Of a stretch of 64,000 nt of DNA, positions 1 through 63,760 are shown in pieces (position 1 is the first letter of the stretch; each line of letters opens with the position of its first letter). The notes below the pieces were generated by a model. The model was not told the origin of the DNA, did not search any database, and worked only from the letters and a program-made list of their open reading frames with translations. Origin of the DNA: Myoxocephalus aenaeus (taxonomy: Eukaryota > Chordata > Actinopteri > Perciformes > Cottidae). The position numbers and the translations under genes are program-made. Where the stretch lies: contig JBAMJR010000195.1 in assembly GCA_038501785.1 (NCBI GenBank), positions 5,921,001 to 5,985,000 of the forward strand, in the 5' to 3' direction.

Positions 1-2762
1 TATTGTTTCTACTGCTGGTTGCATCTTAAAACATTTATACATGTGGATCTTTTTAATTACCAATATAAATAGCGTGGCTTCTAATTACTGGATCTATATA
101 TATATGTGTATACTGTTTCGTCATGTAAATAAACCGGGCTTTAAATATGTACCACTGTCAGATGTATTGACACCAATTCATATTCTGCTGCCATTAGGAA
201 TCTAAACTCCCAAAGCTAAAAGTAGCAACACACATTTGTCTCTACCTGGCGGCCCTGTGCTTGAGAATAGCTGCTGTAATAGCTTGTAAATGTCCAATAA
301 TTTGTTGACCTATCTTATTTCTTGTTTTGATATGATCTGGTGAGCTATATTTACATTGTGTACGAGGGTTGATCTTGCTTGTGTGATAAGAGCTCGCTGT
401 CTACTCCCTCAGGTTTGTATCAGATCAGATAATGTGTGAGCGATGGTTTAAACAAGGAACAAGCTGATAACAGTTGGCGCTTTCTCTTTATCTCCTTTCA
501 GCAGTCTAGTCCAACAGCAACTGTCAGAAATAACTTGAGAGGCTTCTACACCACTCTGTCCCATATTTAAGCCTTTACATTTATCTTCCTGTTTTTGGAA
601 GCAATATAATTAAGGCAGCTGACAACCCATTACTTATGACTGTGTGGTGACTACAAGTTATATTTGGTTTTCTGATTTTTATTTTTTTTTAAAGCAAAGT
701 CCATATTTAGCTTTTTACCAGCCTTGTATAAGCCACGATGTCATCATTCATGTTTGTTCTGTCAGACCGTGCGAGCTGTAGCCATCTTTGTTAGTTTGGT
801 TGCTTTTACAGGAAGATGCCCAACTCGCACTCTGTGCCTTAACTCTTGGCTAGTTCATGTTCAAAATGCAACCTGCTGTCTGTCTCTCAAAGACATTTGG
901 GTTCCTGTTCCTAACTAGGCCATTGCAAAGTAAGTGGGACACAGTTCTGGCTCCTGAGGATCAAATCTCTGCAGAGAAATATGGTAAGGTCATATTTACA
1001 GTAATGAGTCCTGCAGTGGTCCAAAGAAGGTAAAAACAAGACTGGACAGGATTTTGCTTTACAGATGTTTTGCAGTTTTCTGGGCATATGTTTTCCAATA
1101 TTACATTAATGTTTCACAATTGCCTGATTTATTTGGTTGCTTGTTGCTTAGTTCCCCCCCATTTAAAAAAAGAATAAACTAACATAACCTCAAGGGGAAC
1201 GTCCTCAATTTGCCTCACTTCCTCATTAATCCTACACAGGCAGCATAGCAATGTGTGCTTGGTAATGAATGGTACCCTAGCCTTGTAAACTGCTCTAAAA
1301 TGAGGTGAGCCATCCAGCTGAGATGTTAGACTACCAGGCCAGGCAGGAGTTAGTCACAGGATGTTGCCTAGAGAGGTCTTAGTATCATATGATGGGCCAG
1401 CACAAGCTCTCATGTGAGGCAAAAATAAAATAAAAAGTACATGCAGTGTGTTCTTCATCAAATAAGCCCAGAGGCAGCCAGAAACACCCCTTAATAAAAA
1501 AGCTGATTAAAATCTACCACATTGGATGTCCTCCGAACATTTTACTGATGTGGATCCCCTGTATTGTTATTGTCTCTCATGGTGAGTGTCTACACTGCTC
1601 CTATTACACACCCTACCATTATTTATACGACTGTTACTTTAGTTACTGCAGAATAACATTTTATTGCAGCATCACTCTTTTGTGCTACACATGCATCACT
1701 TCAGTCACTGCAGTAAATGAAATATGTATAGCAGCTTAGAGCAGAGTGGGGGGGAAACTGTCTTCCCTCGGAGATTAGAGGCTATCCCCATTAACGGCAA
1801 TGTTCCTCTCGGAGGCAGAGGATCAGGTTGCCATAACCCAGATCAATGACTCAGCCAGTCATCGGGGAGCAGCTGAGGTCTTTACTAGTTCACACTCTCC
1901 TTGGTTAAGTGCACTCCTACCTTCTTCCATTTCCTACAGCTGGTCTTCGACCAGATGAGTACATTTCATTCTGGACATCCAATGGACACCTTTTAACAGT
2001 CCGCCACATCCTGTTGGCGCTGGAAAATATGAAGCCATTATTGGCTTGCTTTTTGAACATATTCCTTACAGAGGAATGACTTTTGTGGACATATTAAATT
2101 CTATGCATCTGTGGGAGCAATCTATTTGACTCATCTATAGCTAGTGCATTGCTAAAACTGTTTTTGATCTATAATGGGATTATTGCTTAATGTTTTATTT
2201 GTTAATATATATTTGTTTTGTATGTGTTATTCTACAGTAGTGGTAATTAACTTAGTAGATGTAGTTACTGCCAGATAATGGAAAGAGGCAGAAAAATCAG
2301 CTTTCTTTAAAATTATTAATTTGCAATTCCAATATTGATATGTAGTTGTAATCAATGGATGGATTGTAGTCTGCAAATTATATGTAGGTAAGGCTAAAAA
2401 TCAAGTTATCAACAAAGTATTTATAAAGTTATTCATTTTTAGATGTTGGTTGCAGTCAAAAACAGCAATTTTACAAGTCAAAGGCTAGTTTCACTCGTGT
2501 TGTTTTCAGAGACTTATTTGTCAAAGTGCTTTTTTAGTGGATGGAAGATCATGTGTTTATATTTCAGCAGTGCTCACTGGTGCCTTTGGCATAGTGGTTA
2601 AAAAGAGTAACTTTAAAAAAAAAAAAAGAGCATCTGATATGGAAGAATCTTCCCACCAGCTGTAGGGGAGCTGAACACACAGGCACATTAATGCATGACG
2701 ATAAACCATTCAAGGAGTTTGTTACTGAACAATTTCCTCTCTTTTCTGGACCTCTCTCTCAG
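1..2762. other. upstream region or 5' intron of specc1, no gene seen
   Basis: AT-rich single-copy-looking sequence with short open frames only. Because exon 1 begins with an acceptor, part or all of this is probably intron following an upstream noncoding exon. No promoter could be placed. Confidence 0.5.
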
Positions 2763-2785
2763 GTCTAGTTAGCTGACGCACAGCC

Positions 2786-53812
<51,027 letters not shown>

Positions 53813-55050
53813 CCGACGAATCGGAGGCACTGCAGCATTTTCACGTCCAGCGTCTGTCAGCACTACATTTTACCTTCAGGACAGACCGAACGCTGCCACC
53901 TGGACTCTTCTCCTGCTCACCGCTCGACGCCAGGGGCGTGAGCGAGGAGTTCTGCGTGCGTGGAGAAATGTAAAAAAAAAACGGTCTACGGAGCTGCTCG
54001 TCGTCTCGTTTCTCAACGGGGACACTACAGTGAGCGCGGAGGCCCGACGTTACAAAGACTGCAGTGAGGAAACGCATCACCTTCTTTACGAGCTTCGAGT
54101 GTCCACAGGGCATCTGATTCACAAACAACTAACACTTTATGGTGCAAAATACTTTTCAAGCCCTGCGGCAGTTGACAGCATGACTGAGAGAGGATTCAGA
54201 ACTGTTTCTTTATTTATTTCCCTCTCTATTGACTAAATGACATCAGCAGAAAATATATATTTCCATTATTTTTGCTAATTATCAGTGTTTGTGAATCAAA
54301 TGCTCCGGCTGTGTGTTGTTTTTCAACATATGCCAAATCTTCTCCCAAGACACACGTTGTTGAAGAGCATCTCTGCGAGGTGGACGTGTTTCCCACCCCG
54401 GCTGTGTGGGGGACGCAGTCGGCAACACGCGGGTGAGGCAGTGTGGAACCAAGCTTTGGGTCAACTTTGTTTCCGTTGGCTGGAATGTTGCTTTAAAGAA
54501 CCGGATCGGTTCTCATACGGAGTGCTTATTGTGAACTAGAGTCGTACTTTGCAGAGAGTATTTTGAACTGACGGGTTTAATTGAAGCCTTTATATTTTTC
54601 ACCTTTTAATTGTGTGCAGTATTAAGAATAGAAATCAAACAAACCCCAGCTGCCATGGTGCGAAACTAAATATGGGCAGAATCGAACCACCGCATCGTGG
54701 CCTCCTGTGTTTTCTTCACGTTTTCCATCAAGACTGTCTCAACAACTATGGTACTGCAGCTGCTTTGCAAAATATACATATTTGACATTGTCATGTTAAA
54801 TTATGACGGAGACGAGGACTTTTACATGTCAGAGAAGAGCCACAGCGCCCACTCTGTGGTATGATGTAGACACGCCTCCATTTGCAGATGCCCTTATGTT
54901 TGGGGAGATTTAAAGTGTTATTTATTTACAAGACGTGCATCCTGAAAAGTGAGATTGTGGACAGAAGCGTGTGCAGTTTTCTATTTACAGATGTCAGATT
55001 TGGATGCCTGGTGGATGACTATTGCTCAATAAAGGATTGTCAAGTTTTAT
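53813..55050 (+). other. specc1: specc1 3'UTR
   Basis: About 1.2 kb of noncoding sequence runs from the stop codon to the first canonical AATAAA followed by a plausible cleavage region. No further reading frame or splice site of interest was seen. The end is an estimate. Confidence 0.65.
55028..55033 (+). terminator. specc1: specc1 polyadenylation signal AATAAA
   Basis: AATAAA in gctcaataaagg, followed by T/GT-rich sequence (gattgtcaagttttat). It lies about 0.8 kb before the adora2b 5'UTR. Confidence 0.6.
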
Positions 55051-55658
55051 ATTCAATTATTCACTTAAAAACAAATATTATTCAGGTTATGTTTTGACAC
55101 AAAGATGCTGGGTTGAAGCGCTCATTTTCTTCAGTGAAGGCACCAGAGATGTGAGTATTCCTGTTAGACTGCTTTTCCACTTTTCCCTCTAAAGCTCCTG
55201 TGCCAGGGTTGTGAAACCTCTGCATGTGGGAACACTGACTGGAAAAGTGCTCCCTGCTTGCCACCTCACACCTTTTCTACTTTAACACATTTCTGCAGCA
55301 GGTAATACATAATGGAAACATCGTAAAAAAAATAAAATGGGTCTGCCATTGCTATTGGATCAAACTTGGTCTGACTCTCAGGGATATTATGAGACTTTTC
55401 CTCTCTTTAAAACTGATATTCATATCCATATATTACTTTTTACTCTGATCTCATGTGTTTGCGTCAGCCAAAAGCGAAAGCTGAACAATATTATATTTAT
55501 TTATATCGAGTTATTTTGGGCACCCTGGGGTGTTGGGGGCAAAAACTCCACAATTTCAGCCTGATTGAAAAAAGGTGCGGCCGCGTGTCTGTGTCTGTGT
55601 GTGTCTGTTTTGTCTGTGTGTGCTGTACAAACACGCAGAGTTTACATTAAACGGAAAG

Positions 55659-55664
55659 CACGTG
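55659..55664. promoter_or_regulatory. CACGTG E-box / hypoxia-response-like site upstream of adora2b
   Basis: GCACGTGG lies about 200 bp before the estimated adora2b leader, and a GC-box-like ggggcgtggc is near 55780. ADORA2B is a known HIF-1 target in mammals; the link here is inference. Confidence 0.3.
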
Positions 55665-55859
55665 GTTGAATGGCATTAAATGCGCGCGTAATTACGCACA
55701 GCGGTAAACTCTTTGGGGATTTCACCCACATCGCGCTACTTGTAACCGCATACGCGCGCCCGCGTGTGTGTGTGGGGCGTGGCTTTTGAGGAGATTTTTT
55801 TTCTTATTATTTTTATTTTTTGTACCTCTTTTACTTTTCTTGCACTTCCCCCGTCCGCT

Positions 55860-55977
55860 CCATAACTGCTGTCTGGGGGGAGTTGCGTGCCACACTTCCC
55901 GCGCTGCGGATCTACAGACACCGCTGCAGCTCTCCACAGACCGGTCGCAGAGGGACTGGCGTGCTGGTTCATTCAAG
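55860..55977 (+). other. adora2b: candidate adora2b 5'UTR exon
   Basis: A GC-rich stretch ends in a good donor (TTCAAG|gtgagc at 55978). A strong acceptor (cctttctttctcaacag) follows at 56138, giving a 161-nt intron within the 5'UTR. The transcription start is not visible and 55860 is approximate. If the intron is not used, the 5'UTR is simply continuous. Confidence 0.42.
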
Positions 55978-56138
55978 GTGAGCGCGAACACCGCGCGGGG
56001 ACTCTCTGTCTGTTTCGTGTGTCCAGGTTGGCAGCGGGCGGGACGGATCCACGCACTACACACGCGCAGCCACCGCAGCCTTCAGCAACACTGTGATGCA
56101 AGAGCTGCCTTAAAGTGAATTCCTTTCTTTCTCAACAG

Positions 56139-56216
56139 ATGGCTGGTTCCGCGGCTCACACTTGTGGGATATTCCTGGATTACAGCAGAAAGACTTCTTT
56201 ACTCCTCTGTGACTAG
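56139..56216 (+). promoter_or_regulatory. upstream ORF in adora2b leader
   Basis: ATG immediately after the candidate 5'UTR acceptor opens a 25-codon frame (MAGSAAHTCGIFLDYS and on) that stops at TAG 56214-56216, 78 nt before the receptor ATG. If the leader is used as drawn, it could lower translation of the receptor. Confidence 0.4.
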
Positions 56217-56294
56217 AAGCAAGCCCGCGTGCGTGCGTGTGCGTGACCGTCTTGTGTTATGCTCAGCCTGTGTCCTTCAACAGACTTTGCTGAG

Positions 56295-56614
56295 ATGAAT
56301 CCGTTCTACATCGTGATTGAAGTAGTGATTGCTGTTCTCTCCATATCGGGCAACGTACTGGTTTGCTGGGCCGTCGCCATCAACACCACTCTGAAGAACG
56401 CCACCAACTATTTCCTGGTGTCTCTGGCTGTGGCTGACATTCTGGTGGGCTGCCTCGCCATCCCCTTTGCCATCACCATCAGCATCGGCATTAATCTGGA
56501 CTTCTACGGATGCCTCTTCCTGGCCTGTTTTGTCTTGGTGCTGACACAGAGCTCCATCTTCAGCCTCCTCGCTATTGCTATTGATAGATATGTGGCCGTC
56601 AAAATTCCTCTGAG
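56295..56614 (+). CDS. adora2b: adora2b first coding exon: A2-type adenosine receptor, TM1-TM3 (partial gene)
   Basis: A Gs-type adenosine receptor of the plasma membrane. The exon encodes 106 residues plus two bases from MNPFYIVIEVV. TM1 carries the conserved Glu and GNVLVCWAV. TM2 has NYFLVSLAVADILVG with the sodium-site Asp, then AIPFAITIS. TM3 has GCLFLACFVLVLTQSSIFSL and the DRY motif, followed by IPLR. It stops at CTGAG|gtgagt, the usual A2 intron in loop 2. A further in-frame ATG lies 12 codons upstream at 56259; I prefer 56295 because family N-termini are very short. DFYGCLFLACF fits A2B better than A2A, as does the specc1 neighbour. A2B is the low-affinity receptor raising cAMP. The extracellular Cys of GFC is Asn here. 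Coding exon 2 is outside the window. Confidence 0.88.
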
Positions 56615-57637
56615 GTGAGTACTATTTTTATTTATTTTTTTATGACAGATGTGGAATTTATTTGAATATTCTTTAGCGGGTGAAAGTTATTTTTCTCGTC
56701 TGACAAGATAACGGGGTGAAGGTGATAACACCTCAAACTAGTAGAGTCGTTTAGCTTTAAAAATAAATAAATAAAAAATCTATCAAAGTTAATTAATAAC
56801 TGTTTCACTTTAAATGAAAAGTGCTGTGGTGATTTAATCACTTGTTAATACACAACGTGCCAAATACACAGAAAGATATGAGTTGCTTTCGTCCTATCTA
56901 GCTAAAAGATTCCTATAAATTAACATGTGTCCTTTATTTCATATATGAAAATAATCAAATTCAGGATCTGGACTCAGTATGTCAGCTCTGTGATCTCATG
57001 AATCAATTTCCTGTGGGCGTATATGCCCTGTGTAAAAATAGCACAGTTAATATCTAAACTTGGAATGATAATCGGATAATACCTCTCCAAACAATATTTG
57101 AATCTGGTGTTCGCGACGGACTTGGCAAACACTTTGAAGTGACTGTTTTATAATCTCGATTAGACAATGGAAAGGGTTCAGATAATGTCGCCTTTACATG
57201 CAAGAGACGTGTTCTTGGTCATCTGACGCCTCCTGCAGCTCGTAAAAAAGATGCAAAGATCAGCTGTGCAGCTGTTCGATGTGACCCACCAGGAGCAGCC
57301 CGCCGGATCAATACCTGCCCACACCGTCACTTCTATAGGCCGTGATGGTAAAGGCCAGAAATGAGCCGAGACAGGCGGCTCAGCGTTGATGGAGATTTCC
57401 CGTGAATGGATGATGAATACACGCTTTTATTATCAGATGGGAGTTGTCTGTCTCTAGGTGGTGTTTTTATTTTGATATTTCACCATGTCAGAGAGTTGTC
57501 AGTTGTGTTTTCTCTTAATGGCGACACTCACTGCAGTGGTGGTTGTGCGCACTGGATGTGGTTCTGGGGGGCGGTTTGTGCCGTGTGCCGTCATTTCCAT
57601 TAGGCTCAACCACTGGCAGGAAAGGACACTTTGACAC

Positions 57638-59257
57638 CAGGGGCGTCTCTAGGATTTTGACACATCTGGGGCTTAGCCCAGAAGAGTGAAGCAGCGAAAT
57701 TTTTAGACATAGAAACAGTCTCCACATACCCTACAGGTACCTGCTCTTCTGGACTGAATTGAATTGAGGCATTTCATGGTTACCAGTTAATACCAAATAG
57801 GCTAGCAATTTTCACAAACTTCCCTCAATAGCCCAGGCACAAAAATGCCCCATTCATCATGTTGAACATACCAACAGCAACCATTCAGCAACAGTAAACA
57901 TTGAGATGTTTAATGAACCATGCATCTTGTCATGTACAGTGTTTACATTGTTTTACTTTGTACATGTAATGCTCTTTACATACTCATATGTATTTATTCT
58001 TTACATATTCTTTAACATTATTTAACATAACATACTCTTTAACATAATATTTAGACATAAGATGCTAATAATGCTAATAGTGCTCCACCAACACAAACAC
58101 TTAAAGTAGTGGTTCTCAAACTTTTTCTGTAAATAACTTCATTTTGTGACTCCATCTGTGCTTTTATAAATAACAGAATAAAGAAAATTGCAATAACTTA
58201 AAGTTTCAAGTAAATCAGATTGCTCCATCAGACAATTTTTGTAATGTTTTAATTGCAATCACTTAGAACAATGAAAATAAAGTTATATCTGTGCAAAAAA
58301 AAATACTAATATTTAGTTACTACTAAATAGCTCATTGTGGAAAACAATAAGCTATTTTTTATTTATTTTTGCCAAACAAAACAGAATGAGTGCAGATATG
58401 TGAGCATCAGGTTGGATCAGTATTAGTGGAGCAGTGAGCTGCTTTCCTCTACACATCTTTATAAAACAGGGTTGTAGATTTGATACAATTCATGTTCAAC
58501 GTTGAGATCTGAGATCTGTTTTCTGTTTTGAGACACGCAGCAGCAGAAAGGACGTCACGGAGACTTCTGGCAAAACGCCAAAAAATAAGCGAACCTGTTA
58601 ACGGCTTAACCATTTACCCGAAAGTACAGCATTTCTCCATGTATTTATTAATGACTTAGTTTTATGTCCGTGTACTTTGTACTTTTGTAATATGTGAAGC
58701 CAGCAGCTCATTGTTGGTACAAGACACGAGCACTTTGTCTCTTTCACCCAGAGCAGGAGAGCTGCTCCGGTGTGAGGAGCTGCTCCGGTGTTCCTCACAT
58801 GAGAGCTGCTGTTGCCATCTTCACCCTGGGAGCTTTTAAAACGCAGATATAGGTCTGCTTTTCACGCCACATATTTTTCGACGCTCTCTGTCCGCTGCTG
58901 TGTGTGTGTGCTCACCTGTGTGCGCGCGCGTGTTAAGTGTTAACGCGACTATTTAGAGACAGAGCTGTCGTGTGGATGAGATCAATAAAATACGGCCGTT
59001 TAGTTTGTTTAATAACAGAACAAGCTGTAGACCTGTTCTATAGGAAAGAGAAACTTAAATGACGACTTGTGATCTGACGCTATGAGAAAATGACAGGGGG
59101 GCGGGGGGTTTCTTCAGGGGGGCGCCCCGCTATTATAACGGTGGGGAAACACTGCAAGTGCGCTGCTGCCTGACGCCGCTGTTTTGGGTGAATGACGTTT
59201 TTTTATTTATTTTTATTAATATTCGGGGCTAATTAAAAAAGCCTAGGGACGCCACTG
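57638..59257. mobile_element. hAT-type element, different family
   Basis: Starts CAGGGGCGTCTCTAGG and ends CCTAGGGACGCCACTG, matching inverted ends with few mismatches. A perfect 8-bp duplication TTTGACAC flanks it at 57630-57637 and 59258-59265. The 1620-bp body shows no recognisable transposase, so it is probably non-autonomous. Confidence 0.88.
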
Positions 59258-59511
59258 TTTGACACTAGTCTGGGATAAAAGTTGTCAACCAAGTGGCTTG
59301 TAAAATCCACTTTTCTGCTTCTATTTTTGACTTACGCATGGAAACCAAACCTCATATTCTGCCTCCTCGTGCAGTAAAAAAAACCGGCGACACGCTCATA
59401 ACGTGCCATTTTATAGTTTCCTCTGAAATCCCAGCCTCACAACACACACAAGCGATAATACGACCGGTTTGAACGTTCAGCTCAAATTACACGTCCACGG
59501 TGATATGGCGG

Positions 59512-59515
<4 letters not shown>

Positions 59516-59549
<34 letters not shown>
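59516..59549. repeat. (GT)17 microsatellite
   Basis: A pure GT run in adora2b intron 1, just after the hAT at 57.6-59.3 kb. Confidence 0.92.
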
Positions 59550-59550
<1 letters not shown>

Positions 59551-60398
59551 AGTTTGGCCAGTCTGCAGGCCTCTGGGACTCTCAGACGAAAGTGTTTTCA
59601 CAGATGGTGTTAGTGGAAGTGAAAGGCCAAAGCCAGATGTTTTAAACCCCATGAGATGACAGAGACACACACACACACACTCAAGCCCCCGTCTCCACTG
59701 TTTGCCGTTCTCAGAAAAATATGTTTCAGCTATGTTGTCCCTCCGTCCTGGTCCAGCTTTCAAATAACCTTTAGCACATCAGAGCCCTCAAAGGTCCCTC
59801 GCCCACCCACAGCTGCAGCTCTGCCTCAGGGGGGGGGGGGTCAGTAAAAGTGGGCACCGTCAATCTAATGCGCAGTTTGAGGGTCTTCCTGTCTTTGTGA
59901 TACAATGTACATCCTGATGTACATAAATAATGAAAACGTTACAGAACCAGTCGAGGCTCAGTTGATGGTTGGAGAGGAACACGAGAAGCTGCTGGAAATA
60001 TAGAGGCGGACACACAGTGACAGTAAGAGCTGCTGAGTGCTGAACTCATGATGATTACTGGCAGGAGGTTAAAAAAAGTTTGTGTTATTGCTGTGAAACC
60101 AAAGCCGACCGCAGACTCCATTTTGTGAGGGAACGAAAACGACCGACTACTACTAAAGGAGTATATAGACTTTGAGGTTTCACTTCAGTAATGAGCCAAT
60201 AAGGACATAATTAGATCTACATGTAACCTTTTCTGCTCGAGTCAAAACAATTGTTGCATGACCACATCTTAATTTGCCCGTGAACGCTTTACAAACTGAG
60301 ACCTCTGTTAACGTGCCTTTACCGTGTTATACAACTTGTTTTTTAGAGACACACTCACAAATACAATTCATAATGCAAATGCTGAACAGCTCTGTTTG

Positions 60399-60401
<3 letters not shown>

Positions 60402-60431
<30 letters not shown>
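60402..60431. repeat. (CA)15 microsatellite
   Basis: A pure CA run in adora2b intron 1, about 115 bp before a long GT tract. Confidence 0.93.
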
Positions 60432-60433
<2 letters not shown>

Positions 60434-60543
60434 CGGCAGGCTAAGGATAACCCTACCCCCCTCCCTGTGTGAAGGGCCACCTGTTAAGATTGTGATTAAA
60501 GCCGGACTCTGCTGCACATTTAGGCCGATATTGTGAGCGTTTT

Positions 60544-60546
<3 letters not shown>

Positions 60547-60607
<61 letters not shown>
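60547..60607. repeat. (GT)30 microsatellite
   Basis: A pure GT run. Inverted partner of the CA run at 60402. Confidence 0.95.
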
Positions 60608-60608
<1 letters not shown>

Positions 60609-61872
60609 CCTGGCAGAGGTCTGTAGCTCCGGGCGGAAGCACAGCGGCAGAGAGAAGAGAAGGGGATGTATGGAGAATGGAGCAGGGGAAGAAAGCAAAA
60701 CAAAGATAGATGCCAGCGTGCTGTTGTCATGCCAGAACTAATCCATTCAGCCGCTCGCCCGCTGCCTGCGTCCAAACAGAAAGGGCGGGGCGGGCGGGAG
60801 ACGGACCCTCTGGGAAACGGACCGTGTGTGCTGCATGCTGTACTTGTGATTGACGGGTAGAAGGAAGAGAGAAGCAGGGAGACGAGGACATCGTGAGCTG
60901 TGAAGGTTCCTCTCCTCCCTCCAGAGTGCTGTATTATTCACGGGCCCTCGTCTCCCTGAAGGGGGTCGCCGGACAGAGGCGGGGCACCGCTGATAAATAA
61001 TTAAGTGTTGGGAATATTAGTTATTATAAGACTCCTAAGAGGTAGACTGGGCTAATGATAAAGTGCTTTTCCTACAACACAAATTTCATTTCACGAGCAA
61101 TGTTCTGCTTCTGAAACCACGCGTTAGTGGCACATACTTCCTGTCTGCGCTATAACAGTCTGAAGGATTTGCCGCATTTTGAACCCACTTCCTCTTATGG
61201 GGTGGCTTTATATTTATCGTTGTATTTCCCGCAGAGAGCGATGAATTAATGATTGTAGAACCTCAATAGAGTTTATTTATATAACTAACACACACAATAA
61301 TAAGCATTGATACGTGTCAACATTCTTTGCTCGCAAATTATACACAAATGCTGATCACATCTTTCCGCATAACGAGGAGCGAGTAGCGTGACGATGTCCT
61401 CCTGGTTTACGGTTCCTCACTGATGGTCCACGTCCGTGTCTGCAGAGTCCTGCGTTCTGCTTTGTTTATATTTGCCTGTTGATGAGGGACGAGGCAGAAG
61501 TATGACATGCTGGAATCACACGAGGAATATGTCCACAGAGCAATAACTCTGCATGAGCATTATGGGGGATATGAATACATATTGCTCGGCCACCTCAGGA
61601 AACCGCTCTTCACTCCAGGGAAGCGAGGAAGAGTTTGGTCGTAACTTAAAGCCTTAAATCTGTGTTCTCCAGTTTACTTTGGACCAAAACTCTGACATTT
61701 TTATGGCATACTGGACTATATTTTAATGTTATTCTACACTATGACCTTTATGATTATACTATGACTATTTCTGTGTATATAATACTTTGCAAGGTTTGAA
61801 CTCGCCTCATCACGCCTCACACTGATCACCGTGGTAACGTGGACCGCCGAGTGTGAGATCTCCATTGTAGAC

Positions 61873-62294
61873 CAGTGGTTCTCAACTGGTCTGGCTCCAG
61901 GACCACCATCACCTCTGAATGACAAGCTGCGACCCAAATCAAGGAACATTCTCAACTTCTCAAATGTATTTAATTAAAAGATGCTGCAGTTTGAACCTGA
62001 GATAGTACAGGATATGTACTACGACCCCCAAGTTTTTTCCTGTCATGCAGGCAGCGCCATCAGTTGTGAATGTTATATTCAGTAGGCTGTTTAATTTAAT
62101 TATCCTAAAAACCCAGAGTCTCCCCCATATCAGGATGGTTTGACCCAACCTGGCACACGCTGCTGAAAACATGGAGGGACAAGTGCAAAACAAGTTGACA
62201 CCAGAGCCGCAAAAAAACAACACTCCGCTGCATAAAAAAGTCCCTTCAAAATAAAAGCACAATTGGGTCGCGACCCACCAGTTGATAAACACTG
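61873..62294 (-). mobile_element. hAT element, copy 2 (internally deleted)
   Basis: Same ends as copy 1 but only 422 bp: the centre between the GATAGTACAG block and the transposase scrap is missing. Flanked by TTGTAGAC (61865-61872) and TTGTAGAT (62295-62302), one mismatch in eight. Confidence 0.9.
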
Positions 62295-62302
62295 TTGTAG
62301 AT

Positions 62303-63274
62303 CAGTGGTTCTCAACTGGTCTGGCTCCGGGACCCACTATCACCCCTGAATGACAAGCCGCGACCCAAATCGAGGAACATTCTCAACTTCTCCAATGTAT
62401 TTAATGAAAAGATGGTGCAGTTTGAACCTGAGATAGTACAGAACATGTATGCTAACACAAAAACAAGTTTAATAACCAAAACGAGCAGCTGGTGGCGATG
62501 ATAGAGAGGGAACTATTCCCTTTTACACTCAATTAGCTGCATTTTAATTAAAAAACTAAAACTGCATCTTCAGGACACGAGGTATTACAACATATATAAC
62601 AATTCAGAATCTTCAGCTATTTTTAAACAGACTCAACAGCTTTCATGCACAAACAGTCCAACAACTAAAAAGTAGTTTCAAAAAGACTGAAATGACCTAA
62701 CTTTAACTGAGAACACACACTCACCGAATCTATGACAAACACTTTACTGTGGAACACGTCACTGTGTTGAGGAGCAGCTTTTCCACTAACTCAAAATAAA
62801 TTAAACAAAAGTGGAATTCAAAAGTATTCATATATACAACATTAACTTCTCTTGTGATTACCTCATCAGTAAATACTGAAAAACATTGTGCTTTACAGAA
62901 AATTAAGCAGCACTCAATTCTCCTCCCAACCCGAGTTTTTTCCTGTCATGCAGGCAGCGCCATCAGTTGTCAATGTTATATTCAGTAGGCTGTTTAATTA
63001 AATTATCCTAAAAACCCAGAGTCTCCCTCATATCAGGATGGTTTGACCCAACCTGGCCCACGCTGCTGAAAACATGGAGGGACAAGTGCAAAACCAGTTG
63101 AAACCAGAGCCGGCAAAATAACGACACTCCGCTGCATAAAAAAAGTCCTTTCAAAATAAAACCACAGGATGAAAAAAAACAAACAAGATTTTTGCTTTTT
63201 TTTTGCTTTTTTTTTTTTTTCAGGCAAAGGCCTGCGACCCACTGAAAACGGGACCCACCAGTTGAGAATCACTG
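62303..63274 (-). mobile_element. hAT element, copy 3
   Basis: A 972-bp copy of the same family, flanked by TTGTAGAT (62295-62302, shared with copy 2) and TTGTAGAG (63275-63282). It carries the empty site that copy 1's nested element used. Same orientation as copies 1 and 2. Confidence 0.9.
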
Positions 63275-63760
63275 TTGTAGAGGACCCTCCATTCATCCTC
63301 TCTCTTATCTGAGGCCGGAAAGAAAACTTCTATGTATCTTTTAGGACCTTCGTCAGCGACTCGTAACACCTGCCATGTAAATGTGAATGTATTGAGCTGT
63401 AAAAGTAGCTGCACACACTAGCAGCCTTTCGGCCAAGATGGAGCAGGGCAGGGATTGTGCCACGTATCGTTTGGATTGTTCCAAAAAAAACACGCTTTTG
63501 GAATATTTGGCATATTTTTCCTTTTAACACTCCATTGTCTAAGTTTATGTTAAAGGCTTTGAACCTAGAGCGCTGCAGACGTTCACTAACAAGCACTGAG
63601 TTTAAATGTCGAGTATTGTTGGTTATTGTTGTGTTCCTGGTTGTTTGTATTGTGTTGTTACATTTTCTTGTGGCCTCTTTTGGTCCCGACGCCCGATGGG
63701 TGAAATATGAACTGTGAGTATGATGCACAGTGAAACGATGGGCTAACTCTGTCTATGAGT

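Noticed and set aside
56139..56297. Receptor start at 56259 instead of 56295
   Set aside because: It would give an unusually long N-terminus for this family; kept only as a possible alternative start.
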